DNA of 64,000 nucleotides from Bradyrhizobium elkanii USDA 76 (GTDB taxonomy: Bacteria; Pseudomonadota; Alphaproteobacteria; Rhizobiales; Xanthobacteraceae): assembly GCF_023278185.1 (NCBI RefSeq), contig NZ_CP066356.1, positions 7,618,001 to 7,682,000 on the forward strand, read 5' to 3'. Made by a program: the position numbers and the translations under genes. Below are positions 55,724 to 64,000 of the stretch, in pieces. Under the pieces are notes generated by a model. It was not told where the DNA came from. It did not search any database and saw nothing but the letters and a program-made list of their open reading frames with translations. How positions within the stretch are numbered: position 1 is the stretch's first letter; each line of letters opens with the position of its first letter.

Positions 55724-57508
55724 CTAGTCGCTGCGGCCGGCCGTCTTCATGTCCTTCACTCGCTGCATGACCTGTTCCAGGTTGTAGCTGGCCGGGTCCT
55801 GCAGCGGCGGGAATTTGATGAAGGTCTCCAGGTGCCTCAGCCACAGCTGCTGGCCGATCGGCAGCATGTTCCAATCATAGACGTAGGCAGTAGACGGAGA
55901 AGCAATAGCCCCGGCCATGCCGAACAACGTCTTCAGCTGTGTACCAACGGAGGTTTCGAAAGGATCGCGCTTGATGTTGACGACCTGGGTCCAGGAGTAG
56001 GGCTGCACACCGGCAATGAAGCCAGCTGGCGAGTCCGACACCATCGCGAAGTACATCTTCCAGTTCTTGTAGCGGACCGCCGACGGCTCCTTGCCGGAGT
56101 AATACAGGAAGTGGTCGCGGGCCGACTTGTCGGACTTGCCGCTCAGATAGTCGATCTGATTAACACCGTCGAGGGTGGTCTTGACCATATTAGGATAGCC
56201 GGCCTCGACCTGTTGCTTCAGTGCGTCGCCCTTGGGCCCGCCGGCGATCTCGACGAAGGTCGGGAGCCAGTCGAGGGCGGAAAACATTTCGTTCTTGACC
56301 GTGCCGGGCTTGATGACGCCGGGCCAGCGAATCACCATCGGAGCGCGCATGCCGCCCTCCCAGGTGCTCAGCTTGCCGCCCTTGAACGGTGTGACGCCGC
56401 CGTCCGGGAAGGTGATGGTCTCGGCGCCGTTGTCGGTGGTGAAGACGACGATCGTGTTGTCGAGTTGGCCCATGTCTTCGAGCTTCTTCAGTACCACGCC
56501 GATGTTGTCATCCATCTGCTTCATGCCGGCTTCGTTGACGCCCCAATCCTTGCCGCCAGGCTCGCCCACCATGTTCAGATACTTGTCCGGCAGCACGGTC
56601 GTGATGTGCATGCGTGCCGGGTTGTACCAGACGAAGAACGGCTTGCTGGTCTTCTTCGGGTCGTTGCGATCGAGGAAGTCGACGACCTTGGCCGAGATTT
56701 CTTCGTCCACGGTCTTGGATCGCTCGAGAGTCAGCGGACCCTCATCCTTGCAGGTCATGTTCTTTGCGGTGCCGTCCGAGGACTTGCAGGCGAGCATCGG
56801 ACGCGGCGGCGTCAGGCAAACCGTGGTCCTGGGATCTACAGCGCCGGGGACCTCAGCCACGCCGGGGATCGGCGTGTTCTTGCATGGCGGCGCAAGGGTC
56901 TGCTGGGTCGCGGTTTTGTTGAGGTCGGGGAAGCTCACCCCTTGCATGGCGTCGAGGTGATAGAGATAGCCCCAGTATTCCTGGAAGCCTTGCGCAGCCG
57001 GCAGCGACTCGGTGTGGTCGCCGAGATGGTTCTTGCCGAACTCGCCGGTGGTGTAGCCGAGATCGAGCAGGAACTTGGCAAGCGTCGGCGTCCCCGTCCG
57101 CAGATAGGATGGGCTACCGGGAATTTCCGGCAAGACCATGCCGACGCGAACCGGCTGCATGCCGGTGATGAAGGCCGTACGCCCGGCCGTGCAGCTCTGC
57201 TCGGCGTAGTAGTGCGTGAACATCGCGCCTTCGTTGCCGATGCGATCGATGTTGGGCGTCTCCCCGACCATCAATCCGCGATGGTAGATGCTCGGCTGCA
57301 TCCAGCCGATGTCGTCACCCATGATGAAGAGAATGTTTGGCTTTTGCTGGTTTTGCGCCAACGCCGGTGTGCTGACCGGACCGGACAAGGCCATCAGCAT
57401 CGTCGTGCTGAGCAACGAGGCGCAGGCCCCCTTGAGCCAGCCAGATGTCTTGCGGGGCGGCGTTCCAGTAGGGGGCGACGGCTCGTCGGGCAATACAGAA
57501 CTCAACAT
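55724..57508 (-). CDS. Arylsulfatase-type sulfatase (Cys-type, CTAGR)
   Basis: 594 aa from ATG 57508 (AGGAGAG upstream). A hydrophobic export segment (about 30-55, LLSTTMLMALSGPVSTPALAQ cut at 20) precedes the alkaline-phosphatase-fold domain. Metal Asp pair in NILFIMGDDIGWMQP; formylglycine motif SCTAGRTAFITG, with Cys in place of the usual CxPSR form; second metal site FTTDNGAE. It cleaves a sulfate ester in the periplasm. It is the gene after the formylglycine-generating enzyme, 16 bp away, so the enzyme that matures it is cotranscribed. Confidence 0.9.
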   Translation of the reverse strand: MLSSVLPDEPSPPTGTPPRKTSGWLKGACASLLSTTMLMALSGPVSTPALAQNQQKPNILFIMGDDIGWMQPSIYHRGLMVGETPNIDRIGNEGAMFTHYYAEQSCTAGRTAFITGMQPVRVGMVLPEIPGSPSYLRTGTPTLAKFLLDLGYTTGEFGKNHLGDHTESLPAAQGFQEYWGYLYHLDAMQGVSFPDLNKTATQQTLAPPCKNTPIPGVAEVPGAVDPRTTVCLTPPRPMLACKSSDGTAKNMTCKDEGPLTLERSKTVDEEISAKVVDFLDRNDPKKTSKPFFVWYNPARMHITTVLPDKYLNMVGEPGGKDWGVNEAGMKQMDDNIGVVLKKLEDMGQLDNTIVVFTTDNGAETITFPDGGVTPFKGGKLSTWEGGMRAPMVIRWPGVIKPGTVKNEMFSALDWLPTFVEIAGGPKGDALKQQVEAGYPNMVKTTLDGVNQIDYLSGKSDKSARDHFLYYSGKEPSAVRYKNWKMYFAMVSDSPAGFIAGVQPYSWTQVVNIKRDPFETSVGTQLKTLFGMAGAIASPSTAYVYDWNMLPIGQQLWLRHLETFIKFPPLQDPASYNLEQVMQRVKDMKTAGRSD

Positions 57509-57524
57509 GGCTACGCTCTCCTGT

Positions 57525-58517
57525 TTATGATGCATTGAGAACTCCTCGACTGATGCATCGAAAGCCAAGATGACTCGTGGAAGTATCAACCGGCTCCGCG
57601 TGACGCGCTGCCGGCCGGTAGCGTCGGCAGTAATTCGGCGCGCACAAATGCGAGCCGCCTTTGATGACCTTCCGTGGAATCTTCACGTTGGTTGTTCTTG
57701 GGTCGTAGCTGTCGGCCTCACGTCCGCCGCGCGGATTCTCCGGGATGCAGCAGGCCTTCGCCACATCCGCCTCATGCCTGGGGGAATACCAGTCGGCTGT
57801 CCATTCCCAGACGTTGCCGATCATGTCGTAAAGGCCGTAGCCGTTCGGCGGGAATGCGGTGACTGGCGAGGTGCGTTCGAAACCGTCGGCATTGGTGTTT
57901 TGGTGCGGAAAATCACCTTGCCAGGTGTTAGCCATGTGACGGCCGCGCGGCATGAATTCGTCACCCCACGCATACTCGGCGTCATCGAGCCCGCCGCGTG
58001 CCGCAATCTCCCACTCCGCTTCGGTCGGCAGTTCCTTGCCAGCCCATTGCGCGTACGCAAGCGCGTCGTTGAAGGCCACGTGCACGACGGGATGATGGTC
58101 GAGCGCATCGATGTTGCTATTCGGTCCGTACGGATGGCGCCAGTCAGCACCCTTCGCGAAGGTCCACCACTGGCTGAAGTCGCGCAGGCCGACCGGGTGC
58201 CGTGGCGGCAAGAACATCAGGGAGCCCGCATAAATCATGTGCGGTAGGATCCCGGGATAGTCTCTCGGGTCGGGCGCAATCTCGGCCACGGTAACGTGAC
58301 CTGTAGCCTTGACGAACTTTCTGAACTGCTTGTTTGTGACAGGATGGCGATCCATCCAGAAGCCATCGACACTCACCCGATGTGCCGGCGCCTCCTCCGG
58401 ATAATGCTTGTCCGATCCCATGCGGAATGTCCCGCCGGGTATGCAGATCATCTGGTCGATATCTGACGGACCATCGCAAATGGCGATATGGCGCGCGCGC
58501 CTGGACTTCGCTCGCAA
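57525..58517 (-). CDS. Formylglycine-generating enzyme (sulfatase-activating, SUMF1-like)
   Basis: 330 aa from TTG 58517, selected because GGGAGG lies eight bases upstream. It oxidises the active-site Cys of sulfatases to formylglycine. Family features: CIPGGTFRMGSD, DGFWMDRHPVTNKQFRKFV, ELPTEAEWEIAARGG, YDMIGNVWEWTADWY, and an end CRRYRPAARH...SHLGFRC with the conserved Cys pair. It heads an operon with one sulfatase and can serve the second one (60906-62405). Confidence 0.92.
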   Translation of the reverse strand: MRAKSRRARHIAICDGPSDIDQMICIPGGTFRMGSDKHYPEEAPAHRVSVDGFWMDRHPVTNKQFRKFVKATGHVTVAEIAPDPRDYPGILPHMIYAGSLMFLPPRHPVGLRDFSQWWTFAKGADWRHPYGPNSNIDALDHHPVVHVAFNDALAYAQWAGKELPTEAEWEIAARGGLDDAEYAWGDEFMPRGRHMANTWQGDFPHQNTNADGFERTSPVTAFPPNGYGLYDMIGNVWEWTADWYSPRHEADVAKACCIPENPRGGREADSYDPRTTNVKIPRKVIKGGSHLCAPNYCRRYRPAARHAEPVDTSTSHLGFRCISRGVLNAS

Positions 58518-59096
58518 GGCGTCACCTCCCAGCCGATCTTTTCCCGCTACGAGGCAAAACCCTCGCGTGATATCGGACCGTGGCCCAACATCCCAATCTG
58601 CGCGCGCGGCCTCTGTTCGACCCGCGGATGCCGCGGCGCCGCAATGGCCGCCCTGAAGTTGATACAGGTGACACTCACTCGATTAAGGCGATCTTGATCT
58701 AGATCAAGGCGGGACTGCCTTCGGGGGCAGCATTCCGGGAAGCACTGGACGTACGCCCATCAATCCGCCTGTCTACGAATGTCCGCATCAGCCTCGGTAC
58801 AAGTTAGGCGCACTTGGTCCATATCGGCTAAGGGGCCAATTTCGGACCTTCCCGACAGGCCGCTGTGTCTTCGTGCAACGCCACCTGTTCCCCGGATGCG
58901 TCAGGTGACGTATAGTGTCACGGCCCTTGAAACGGGACGTGCCGAAATCACCGTCCGGGCAAACGAGCAGCACTGGTGCTATCGGCAGGCACGCTCTCTT
59001 AGAGGCCGTTCTTTTTTCGGTTTCACACCACCGTTCACCACGAACCTTGCGCGCTGCATTTGCGGCGGCTCGTTCGGTAACGTCGGGAGAAAAGCG
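58518..59096. other. Intergenic region with repeat copy 2
   Basis: About 580 bp between divergent FGE and the Tat-exported cupin-like gene. Besides the repeat at 58756 it contains no visible gene. Confidence 0.45.
58756..58845 (+). repeat. Intergenic repeat, copy 2
   Basis: About 90 bp, same order as copies 1 and 3: TCCGCCTGTCTACGAATG, the exact core GTCCGCATCAGCCTCGG, GGCGCACTTGGTC, then GGGGCCA. It is more diverged than the other two. Confidence 0.65.
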
Positions 59097-59504
59097 ATGA
59101 GAAAGGTCGATCGAAGGTCCGCACTGGGAATCGCGTTGGCAGCGGTTTCGACTGCCATGATCAAGCCCGCCGAGGCTCAAGCCACGGGCTACAAGGATAG
59201 TGCACCTTGGCCAGGCGTCGTGTTGCGCGAATATGAAGGCGAGACACCATCCCTGATCCCAGGATTCAAGACGGTCTCGATGCGCGATGTCATTATGCAG
59301 CCGGGATCGAAGACCATGGGTCCCCCGATGATGAATGCCATGATCTGCCATATCACCGAAGGGGAGCTTCGGCTTGAGCAGGACGGAAAGACCTTTACGG
59401 GCAAGAAGAATTTTGTCTGGACCTGCAACAAGGAAACAAAAGAGCAGGCGTACAACGACGGGAATGTGGTCGCGATCATGCGGATCACGGACCTGAAGGC
59501 CTGA
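59097..59504 (+). CDS. Tat-exported cupin-like hypothetical protein
   Basis: 135 aa from ATG 59097 (GGGAG nine bases upstream). The twin-Arg signal is DRRSALGIALAAVSTAMI. The mature part (VVLREYEGETPSLIPGFK, MRDVIMQPGSKTMGPPM, ICHITEGELRLEQDGKTF) has the alternating strands of a small cupin, though the metal His pattern is incomplete. Function unknown. It sits among sulfatase genes but on the other strand. Confidence 0.7.
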   Translation: MRKVDRRSALGIALAAVSTAMIKPAEAQATGYKDSAPWPGVVLREYEGETPSLIPGFKTVSMRDVIMQPGSKTMGPPMMNAMICHITEGELRLEQDGKTFTGKKNFVWTCNKETKEQAYNDGNVVAIMRITDLKA

Positions 59505-59872
59505 GGCTCTTTTTCTTCGCAAGAGATCGATTGCAGGAGCGGATGGCGCACGCGACGGCGCGCCATCCGCGTGCAGGACCGCTTCGGTCAGAAGGCGTAA
59601 CGCGCGCACCACAAGGGTCGATGGGTATCGCTTCCGCTCCACCCATCCTAAGCGGCTGGTTTTTGGTCTGATGCTTCGGCATGTACCTCGATCCAGGACG
59701 TATGCCCATGGATCCGCCTGCCGATGAATGTCCGCATCAGCCTCGGGAGCGGAGGCGCTCTTGCCACGTAGGCTGAGGGCCAAAAAGGCGACATCGCTCT
59801 GCGCCGCCGCGACATCCGTGGTTGGCCAGAAGCAGGCGTCTCGCCGTTGCGCTACCTGAACGTGACCGGTTC
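59505..59872. other. Intergenic region with repeat copy 3
   Basis: About 370 bp holding the third repeat copy (59703-59800). No gene seen. Confidence 0.45.
59703..59800 (+). repeat. Intergenic repeat, copy 3
   Basis: About 98 bp: TCCGCCTGCCGATGAATG, the exact core, GGGAGCGGAGGCG, ending GCGACATCGCTC. Nearly the same as copy 1. Confidence 0.7.
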
Positions 59873-60874
59873 TCAGTATCTCCGCATGATCGGTTTGGCG
59901 GATGTCGGCTCCGGCGCGGCAGGCGAGATCGCGAAGGTCAGCCACGTGTTCCAGCCCGCCGCGCGATTCTGGTCGGCGAATTCCCAGTAGCCCTTCAGGT
60001 TCACGTATCCCTGCAGCTTGTCGCCCATCGGAAAGATGTAGCCGGCCTGCGGACCGACCCCGGCGACGCGGGAGCGGAAGCCGCCAAGCGACGCCGGCGC
60101 GCCGACGTCGTCGGTGACCTGCTGGAAGTAGTAGCCAACCAAGCCGAGCTGGAGCTTGCTGTCGAAGAAATGGGAGGCACCCCAATCGATGTGAAAGTCC
60201 GCTCCGTTTCGGTACTGCGTGTCGGGGTTCTTGAAGTTGTAGGTGAGTCCGGCGACCCAGGAGAACTCGTTGCCGGACTTCGGGTCGAAGTAGGTGTAGC
60301 CGCCGCCGAAATCGACGGCGGCGTGACCAATGCCGAGATTAGCCAGGCGGGCAGGATCGTAGTCCCCGATCGGGATGTCGCCCATGCCGTAGACCATCAG
60401 GTTGTTGGTCCCGAAATTCCACTTCAGGGTAGCGCTCGGGATCACGTCACCAAAGGAGGTGAGTTCCTGCGTGCGAGCGAGCGCGATGGTGTTGCCGAGC
60501 GGTCCGGTCAGCGACAACGCTGCGGAGGCCTCGTTGCGGCCGGCAGCGCCGAGGATGCTGATGGCGGCTTGGCCGCCTAGCACCGGGGTGGCGAACGTGT
60601 AGGTCGGCCCGAAGAAAGCGAGATCGCCGCGGCCGCTGATGCCGACGTCGGTCCGTCCGCCACGGGGGAATGGGGCGTTGGCTGCTGCCGCAGCTTCGCC
60701 ATGGTAGTAGATCGTCGCCCATGACCATCCGGGCGTTCCGGGCACGGCTGCCAGGCTGCCGAAATTGCCGGGAAGCCAGAAGCTGACGCCCCCCTCGTCG
60801 GCGAGGGTCGGCGTGAGGCTCGCCGATGCGGTCAGCGCGGCAATCGCCAGACAAAGGGTCGATGTTCTTTGCAT
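59873..60874 (-). CDS. Outer-membrane channel-like protein (SphA/MetA-pathway type)
   Basis: 333 aa from ATG 60874. A signal peptide (LCLAIAALTASASLTPTLAD) precedes a beta-barrel sequence of alternating aromatic strands (FSWVAGLTYNFKNPDTQY, LQLGLVGYYFQQVTDDVG, PQAGYIFPMGDKLQGYVNLK). It matches the phenol-pathway outer-membrane transporter family. It lies 31 bp after the second sulfatase, so it probably imports the sulfated or desulfated substrate. That link is inference. Confidence 0.8.
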   Translation of the reverse strand: MQRTSTLCLAIAALTASASLTPTLADEGGVSFWLPGNFGSLAAVPGTPGWSWATIYYHGEAAAAANAPFPRGGRTDVGISGRGDLAFFGPTYTFATPVLGGQAAISILGAAGRNEASAALSLTGPLGNTIALARTQELTSFGDVIPSATLKWNFGTNNLMVYGMGDIPIGDYDPARLANLGIGHAAVDFGGGYTYFDPKSGNEFSWVAGLTYNFKNPDTQYRNGADFHIDWGASHFFDSKLQLGLVGYYFQQVTDDVGAPASLGGFRSRVAGVGPQAGYIFPMGDKLQGYVNLKGYWEFADQNRAAGWNTWLTFAISPAAPEPTSAKPIMRRY

Positions 60875-60905
60875 CGGTTTGACTCCATGCCGAGAGACGT
60901 CCCGA

Positions 60906-62405
60906 TTAAGTCTTCCGAACGGGGACATGATCCAGCGGCGCGCCGGCCGGGATCAGCGGCTCGCGCCGGACGCTTTGCTCAAAATCCTTCAGGATCTTCC
61001 CGAAGTGTACTGCCGTCCAGGTGTGCATGTACGGCAGATCGATCGCCTTGCGCTCCTTGGGATCGACGGTCAGGTTGACGATGTGCGGGCTGGCCAGTTT
61101 CTGCGACGGCTCCAGGCTGGTCCGTTGCAGGTACATGACCATCTTGAAATTGCGCCACTTGACGCCGTAGAGCGTGCTTCCCATCCAGTATGGAAAACCG
61201 TCACGGGCCGAACCGTCCTGCTTTCCTTCGAGGAATGCGCGCTGGTCGACGCCATCGATGACGCGGTCCGGCGGCGGCTCGGCTCCGGCCCACCGCAACA
61301 GCGTCGTGAACATGTCGGTGATGTGGACGACGTCGTTGCTCTGCCTGCCGGCCGGTACCCGACCGGGATAGCGCACCAGACAAGGCGTTCGCAGCGATCC
61401 TTCCATGCCGGTGAAGTAGGAGCCGTCGAAGAAGCCGGAATGCCCGCGCCACGGTTCGAGCTCCTCCGGGCCGTTATCGCCGGAGAATACCACGATGGTG
61501 TTGTCGTCAATCTTCAGTTCCTTCAGCGTGTCGAGGACTTCGCCGAAGTCGGAGTCGAGCTCGAGCAGGCAATCCGCCCAGTCGCCTTGGCCCGACTTGC
61601 CCTTGAACGAGGCTCGCGGGATCGTCGGCATGTGCATCAGCGAGTGGTTGAAGTACAGGAAGAACGGCTTGCCGGCCTGGACGCTGCGGCGCATGAAGCC
61701 CTTGGCGCGGTCGAGAAACTCGGCGTCGACGTCGCGCCGAACGTCGAGCGTGAGTTGCTTGACGTCCCGAGGCGTCTGGCCCCGCTGCGCTTCCATCATG
61801 CTGCTGACGCCGTCGCGCTTGGGGTCATACCAGGGATCATCGGGCCAGTAAGACTCGTCCCACGTGCGCGGGGGCCCGTACCATTCGTCGAAGCCGTGAT
61901 CGGTGGGCCAGCGGCCGGCTGCTGCGCCAACGTGCCATTTGCCGAAGCAGGCAGTTGCGTAGCCCTTCGCGGACAAAACGTCTCCGATCGTTCGTTCCCA
62001 GGCGACCAGGCCACCATCGTCACCAGGTAGGGCAACGGTGTGGTTGCCCGAGCGGACGGCATACCGACCGGTCAATAGGGCAGATCGCGATGGGGTGCAC
62101 TGCGCTTCGGGGGCGAAGTTGAGCAGCTTCATGCCCTCGCCGGCGAATGCATCGATGCGACGAGTATCCGCGCCGCGCAGGATGCCGCCGCCATAGCATC
62201 CGAGCTCGCCATAGCCGAGATTGTCGACCAGAAAGTACACAATATTTGGAGGGCCACTCGGCGCAGGTCCCATTTGAGCGCGAGCAGGATCATTTGATGT
62301 CGCCGCGATTGTGGACGCTGCCGCCAATGCGGTCGTCGCAAGTAAAACGTCGCGCCGATTCAGAGCGTGATGAGCGCTCGCTTTCGATTGACTGTCCACA
62401 CGCAC
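60906..62405 (-). CDS. Sulfatase (Cys-type, CTPSR)
   Basis: 499 aa, probably from GTG 62405. The Tat signal NRRDVLLATTALAAAS is followed by the sulfatase domain: IVYFLVDNLGYGELGCYGG (metal Asp/Asn), formylglycine motif QCTPSRSALLTGRY, CFGKWHVG, HMPTIPRASFKGKSG and VVFSGDNGPE (second metal site). Full length. It requires FGE, which lies 2.4 kb away. It forms a putative operon with the outer-membrane channel gene that follows. Confidence 0.92.
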   Translation of the reverse strand: MRVDSQSKASAHHALNRRDVLLATTALAAASTIAATSNDPARAQMGPAPSGPPNIVYFLVDNLGYGELGCYGGGILRGADTRRIDAFAGEGMKLLNFAPEAQCTPSRSALLTGRYAVRSGNHTVALPGDDGGLVAWERTIGDVLSAKGYATACFGKWHVGAAAGRWPTDHGFDEWYGPPRTWDESYWPDDPWYDPKRDGVSSMMEAQRGQTPRDVKQLTLDVRRDVDAEFLDRAKGFMRRSVQAGKPFFLYFNHSLMHMPTIPRASFKGKSGQGDWADCLLELDSDFGEVLDTLKELKIDDNTIVVFSGDNGPEELEPWRGHSGFFDGSYFTGMEGSLRTPCLVRYPGRVPAGRQSNDVVHITDMFTTLLRWAGAEPPPDRVIDGVDQRAFLEGKQDGSARDGFPYWMGSTLYGVKWRNFKMVMYLQRTSLEPSQKLASPHIVNLTVDPKERKAIDLPYMHTWTAVHFGKILKDFEQSVRREPLIPAGAPLDHVPVRKT

Positions 62406-62568
62406 CCCCGAGTTTCAAGCCAAGAAGTTGCCGGAACGGAATACTGCACCCATTCTTGCTGCCGAGCCAGTCCGGCGATGTCTGTTACGGGGCCATCCCA
62501 GCGCGCAGGGACACCTTGTATTGCTTTGACGACCCGTACTTTGAAAAAGTGACGTATCGTCCCAGCTA

Positions 62569-63327
62569 TCATTTTTCGGCCAACAGAGGGGCAGCTTGTG
62601 CCGGAAGCACGATCACTTTCGCTCCGACTTTCACCCGATCATAAAGGTCCATGACGTCGTCATTGGTCAGCCGGATGCAGCCGGACGAAACCCGCTTCCC
62701 GATCGTATCGGGCTTGTTGGTGCCGTGAATTCTGTACTCGGTTTCGCCCAGATACATCGCCCGGGCGCCGAGCGGATTGCCGGGACCGCCTGCCATGAAC
62801 CGCGGCAGATAAGGCTGGCGCGAAAGCATCTCTGCAGGCGGACGCCAATCCGGCCACTCCGTCTTGCGGGCCACGACCTGTTCACCGGACCATGTGAAAC
62901 CTTCGCGGCCGACACCGATGCCGTAGCGCATCGCTTGCCCGCCGTTCAGAACGAGATAGAGAAATGTGTTTCCGGTATCGATGACGACGGTGCCCGGCGG
63001 CTGGTGACTGACGTAGTCAACCACCTGCCGAACAAATCTTCCGGGAGCGTCAGCGGCTTTTGGTGTTTCGATCCGCGGTGCGGGGACCGGGATTGGAACC
63101 GGAGTTGGCGCTGGAGCCTGAACCGGCGCCGCGACGTGAATGGGAGTCGTCGGACTAGATGGCGCCGGCACCTGGTGCGCGGCTTGCTTCCGTATCGGTT
63201 GAACGCTCGCCGGCCGCCACAGCAAGCCGTACCCCAATGCGGCAGCGGCCACGACGCCAACTACAACTCTTCCGGCGACCGGCAGGGTGAGCGTTTCGAT
63301 CTTTCCGCGTTTGGCCCGCTTGCCCAT
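62569..63327 (-). CDS. L,D-transpeptidase (YkuD family)
   Basis: 252 aa from ATG 63327. An N-terminal membrane anchor (VVVGVVAAAALGYGLLW), a Pro/Ala-rich linker (about 50-100) and the YkuD catalytic domain. The active site is HGTNKPDTIG...SSGCIRL, with the nucleophile Cys and the His, and it carries the usual MYLGETEYRIHG strand. It crosslinks peptidoglycan or anchors outer-membrane proteins through 3-3 bonds. No operon partner is seen. Confidence 0.92.
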   Translation of the reverse strand: MGKRAKRGKIETLTLPVAGRVVVGVVAAAALGYGLLWRPASVQPIRKQAAHQVPAPSSPTTPIHVAAPVQAPAPTPVPIPVPAPRIETPKAADAPGRFVRQVVDYVSHQPPGTVVIDTGNTFLYLVLNGGQAMRYGIGVGREGFTWSGEQVVARKTEWPDWRPPAEMLSRQPYLPRFMAGGPGNPLGARAMYLGETEYRIHGTNKPDTIGKRVSSGCIRLTNDDVMDLYDRVKVGAKVIVLPAQAAPLLAEK

Positions 63328-63556
63328 ACCTCTCCCCTGCTCGCTATGCCCGGAAGGGGTACCCGGCAAATTTTAACAAGCCTCGAAACGATTTCGCTCA
63401 GGCTGGAAATCGCCAAGCGTCGTTAACGGCGGCTCGTGTTCTGGAAAGGCTCAGCGAAAGCGGGGAATCCGGTACGCCGCAGTGTCAAGCCGGACAATGA
63501 CACCGAGACGACGTACGCAATGACGGCGCGTGGTATCGTGCGAGAACCATCCTCAT

Positions 63557-63680
63557 CGTCGTCCCTGCGAAAGCAGGGACCCATAACCACCGAAGTTCAT
63601 TGTTGCGCAATGCTGGAATGACGGGTCCCGTTCACGGCAGATTGCTCGGAGTATGGGTCCCTGCTTTCGCAGGGACGACG
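63557..63680. repeat. 124-bp element bounded by 28-bp inverted repeats
   Basis: The arms at 63557-63584 and 63653-63680 are perfect reverse complements (each contains GTCCCTGCGAAAGCAGGGAC, itself a hairpin). The 68-bp centre has no gene. This resembles dispersed intergenic palindromic repeats of Bradyrhizobium. Confidence 0.8.
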
Positions 63681-63733
63681 CCGGGAGAAGCCGCGGCCTC
63701 TCGGCTCAAGCACTGGCGTCTCTGGAATACTGG

Positions 63734-63757
63734 ATCGCCCGGTCGAAGCCGGGCGAT
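63734..63757. repeat. Short hairpin ATCGCCCGG...CCGGGCGAT
   Basis: Perfect 9-bp stem with a 6-nt loop, near the amidase stop. It may be a terminator-like or dispersed repeat. Confidence 0.55.
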
Positions 63758-63810
63758 GACAGCTGCTTGCTGGGCCGAGCGTCCTCGTCCAAGCATGATG
63801 AGTACCCGCC

Positions 63811-64000
63811 CTACTCGCCCCACTGCCGCGCCATGGTCGCGAGCGCGCAGCCTTCGCAGTAGCGGGCGTCCTTGAAGTCGATCCAGTTGTGCGCGTAGAC
63901 GCGCTCCGCCGGAATGCCGTAACGCGCGCGCAGCAGCTTCACCAGCACTCGCCAGGCCGCGATCTGCGCGTCGGTCGGGCCGGTCGTGACGTCCGGGTAA
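63811..64000 (-). CDS. N-acetylmuramoyl-L-alanine amidase-like protein, C-terminal end (partial)
   Basis: The frame is open from the window edge to TAG at 63813-63811. The 62-residue end reads YPDVTTGPTDAQIAAWRVL, ARYGIPAERVYAHNWIDFKD and CEGCALATMARQWGE. The run of IPAERVYAHNWIDFK fits the conserved end of amidase_2 (peptidoglycan-recognition type) enzymes. The catalytic part is outside the window. Confidence 0.6.
   Translation of the reverse strand, partial: YPDVTTGPTDAQIAAWRVLVKLLRARYGIPAERVYAHNWIDFKDARYCEGCALATMARQWGE

Noticed and set aside
55637..57538. 633-codon plus-strand frame opposite the sulfatase
   Set aside because: Antisense shadow; the minus strand has the sulfatase signature.
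1..64000. CRISPR arrays, prophage structural genes, rRNA genes
   Set aside because: No regularly spaced repeats, phage morphogenesis genes or rRNA stretches were seen.

Overview
The window looks like a Bradyrhizobium-type alphaproteobacterium. The evidence is GC-rich coding sequence with alphaproteobacterial gene families, NodW/FixJ-type response regulators, a type III secretion (tts) box, a NodM-type GlmS beside GDP-fucose genes, a GTTC-N7-GTTC SOS box, and a right-hand part that reads like core Bradyrhizobium chromosome. A tRNA-Glu(CTC) gene at 46371-46445 (minus strand) roughly separates an accessory/symbiotic part (1-46 kb) from core chromosome (46-64 kb). All family assignments were made by eye from the sequence; no database search was run.

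1-17 kb, symbiosis-island-like: end of a NodW-type regulator and a receiver-only regulator; a 729-aa protein behind a good tts box (candidate type III effector); a decayed IS630 transposase; nodM/glmS; a gene-free stretch with a nod-box-like motif; a GC-rich gmd-fcl pair (noeL-nolK-like, GDP-L-fucose); an MFS carrier, a TauE/SafE carrier and a lone RND pump. 17-21 kb is sparse: a DNA-ligase fragment, a proteasome-like Ntn hydrolase, a Nudix protein and small proteins.

21-29 kb, DNA repair: two stand-alone ATP-dependent DNA ligases, Ku with a Nudix hydrolase and a phosphoesterase, then a three-gene operon behind an SOS box (two small zinc-binding-type proteins and an SRAP/YedK protein).

29-44 kb, defence island: a complete four-gene type III CBASS (CD-NTase, HORMA, TRIP13-like ATPase, Cap4/SAVED nuclease) on the minus strand. 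It is divergent from a four-gene operon (ribbon-helix-helix protein, GNAT acetyltransferase, XRE regulator, ImmA/IrrE metallopeptidase). The last two resemble the CapH/CapP pair that controls CBASS, and the two operons share about 150 bp containing back-to-back promoters and spaced GCTA repeats. Next come a PIN-like protein with a partner, a zinc-ribbon protein with a HEPN-like motif, and a Mokosh-like pair: a kinase-like/SF1 helicase protein broken by one frameshift at a run of six G, followed by a two-HxK PLD-family protein. An exported amidohydrolase closes the accessory part.

46-64 kb, core: tRNA-Glu, an iorAB-like molybdenum hydroxylase, a PQQ alcohol dehydrogenase with a lanthanide-type DxD motif, a Rieske protein, an RluA-type pseudouridine synthase, rpoH, a sulfatase module (two Cys-type sulfatases, their formylglycine-generating enzyme and an outer-membrane channel), an L,D-transpeptidase, intergenic repeats, and the end of an amidase gene at the window edge.
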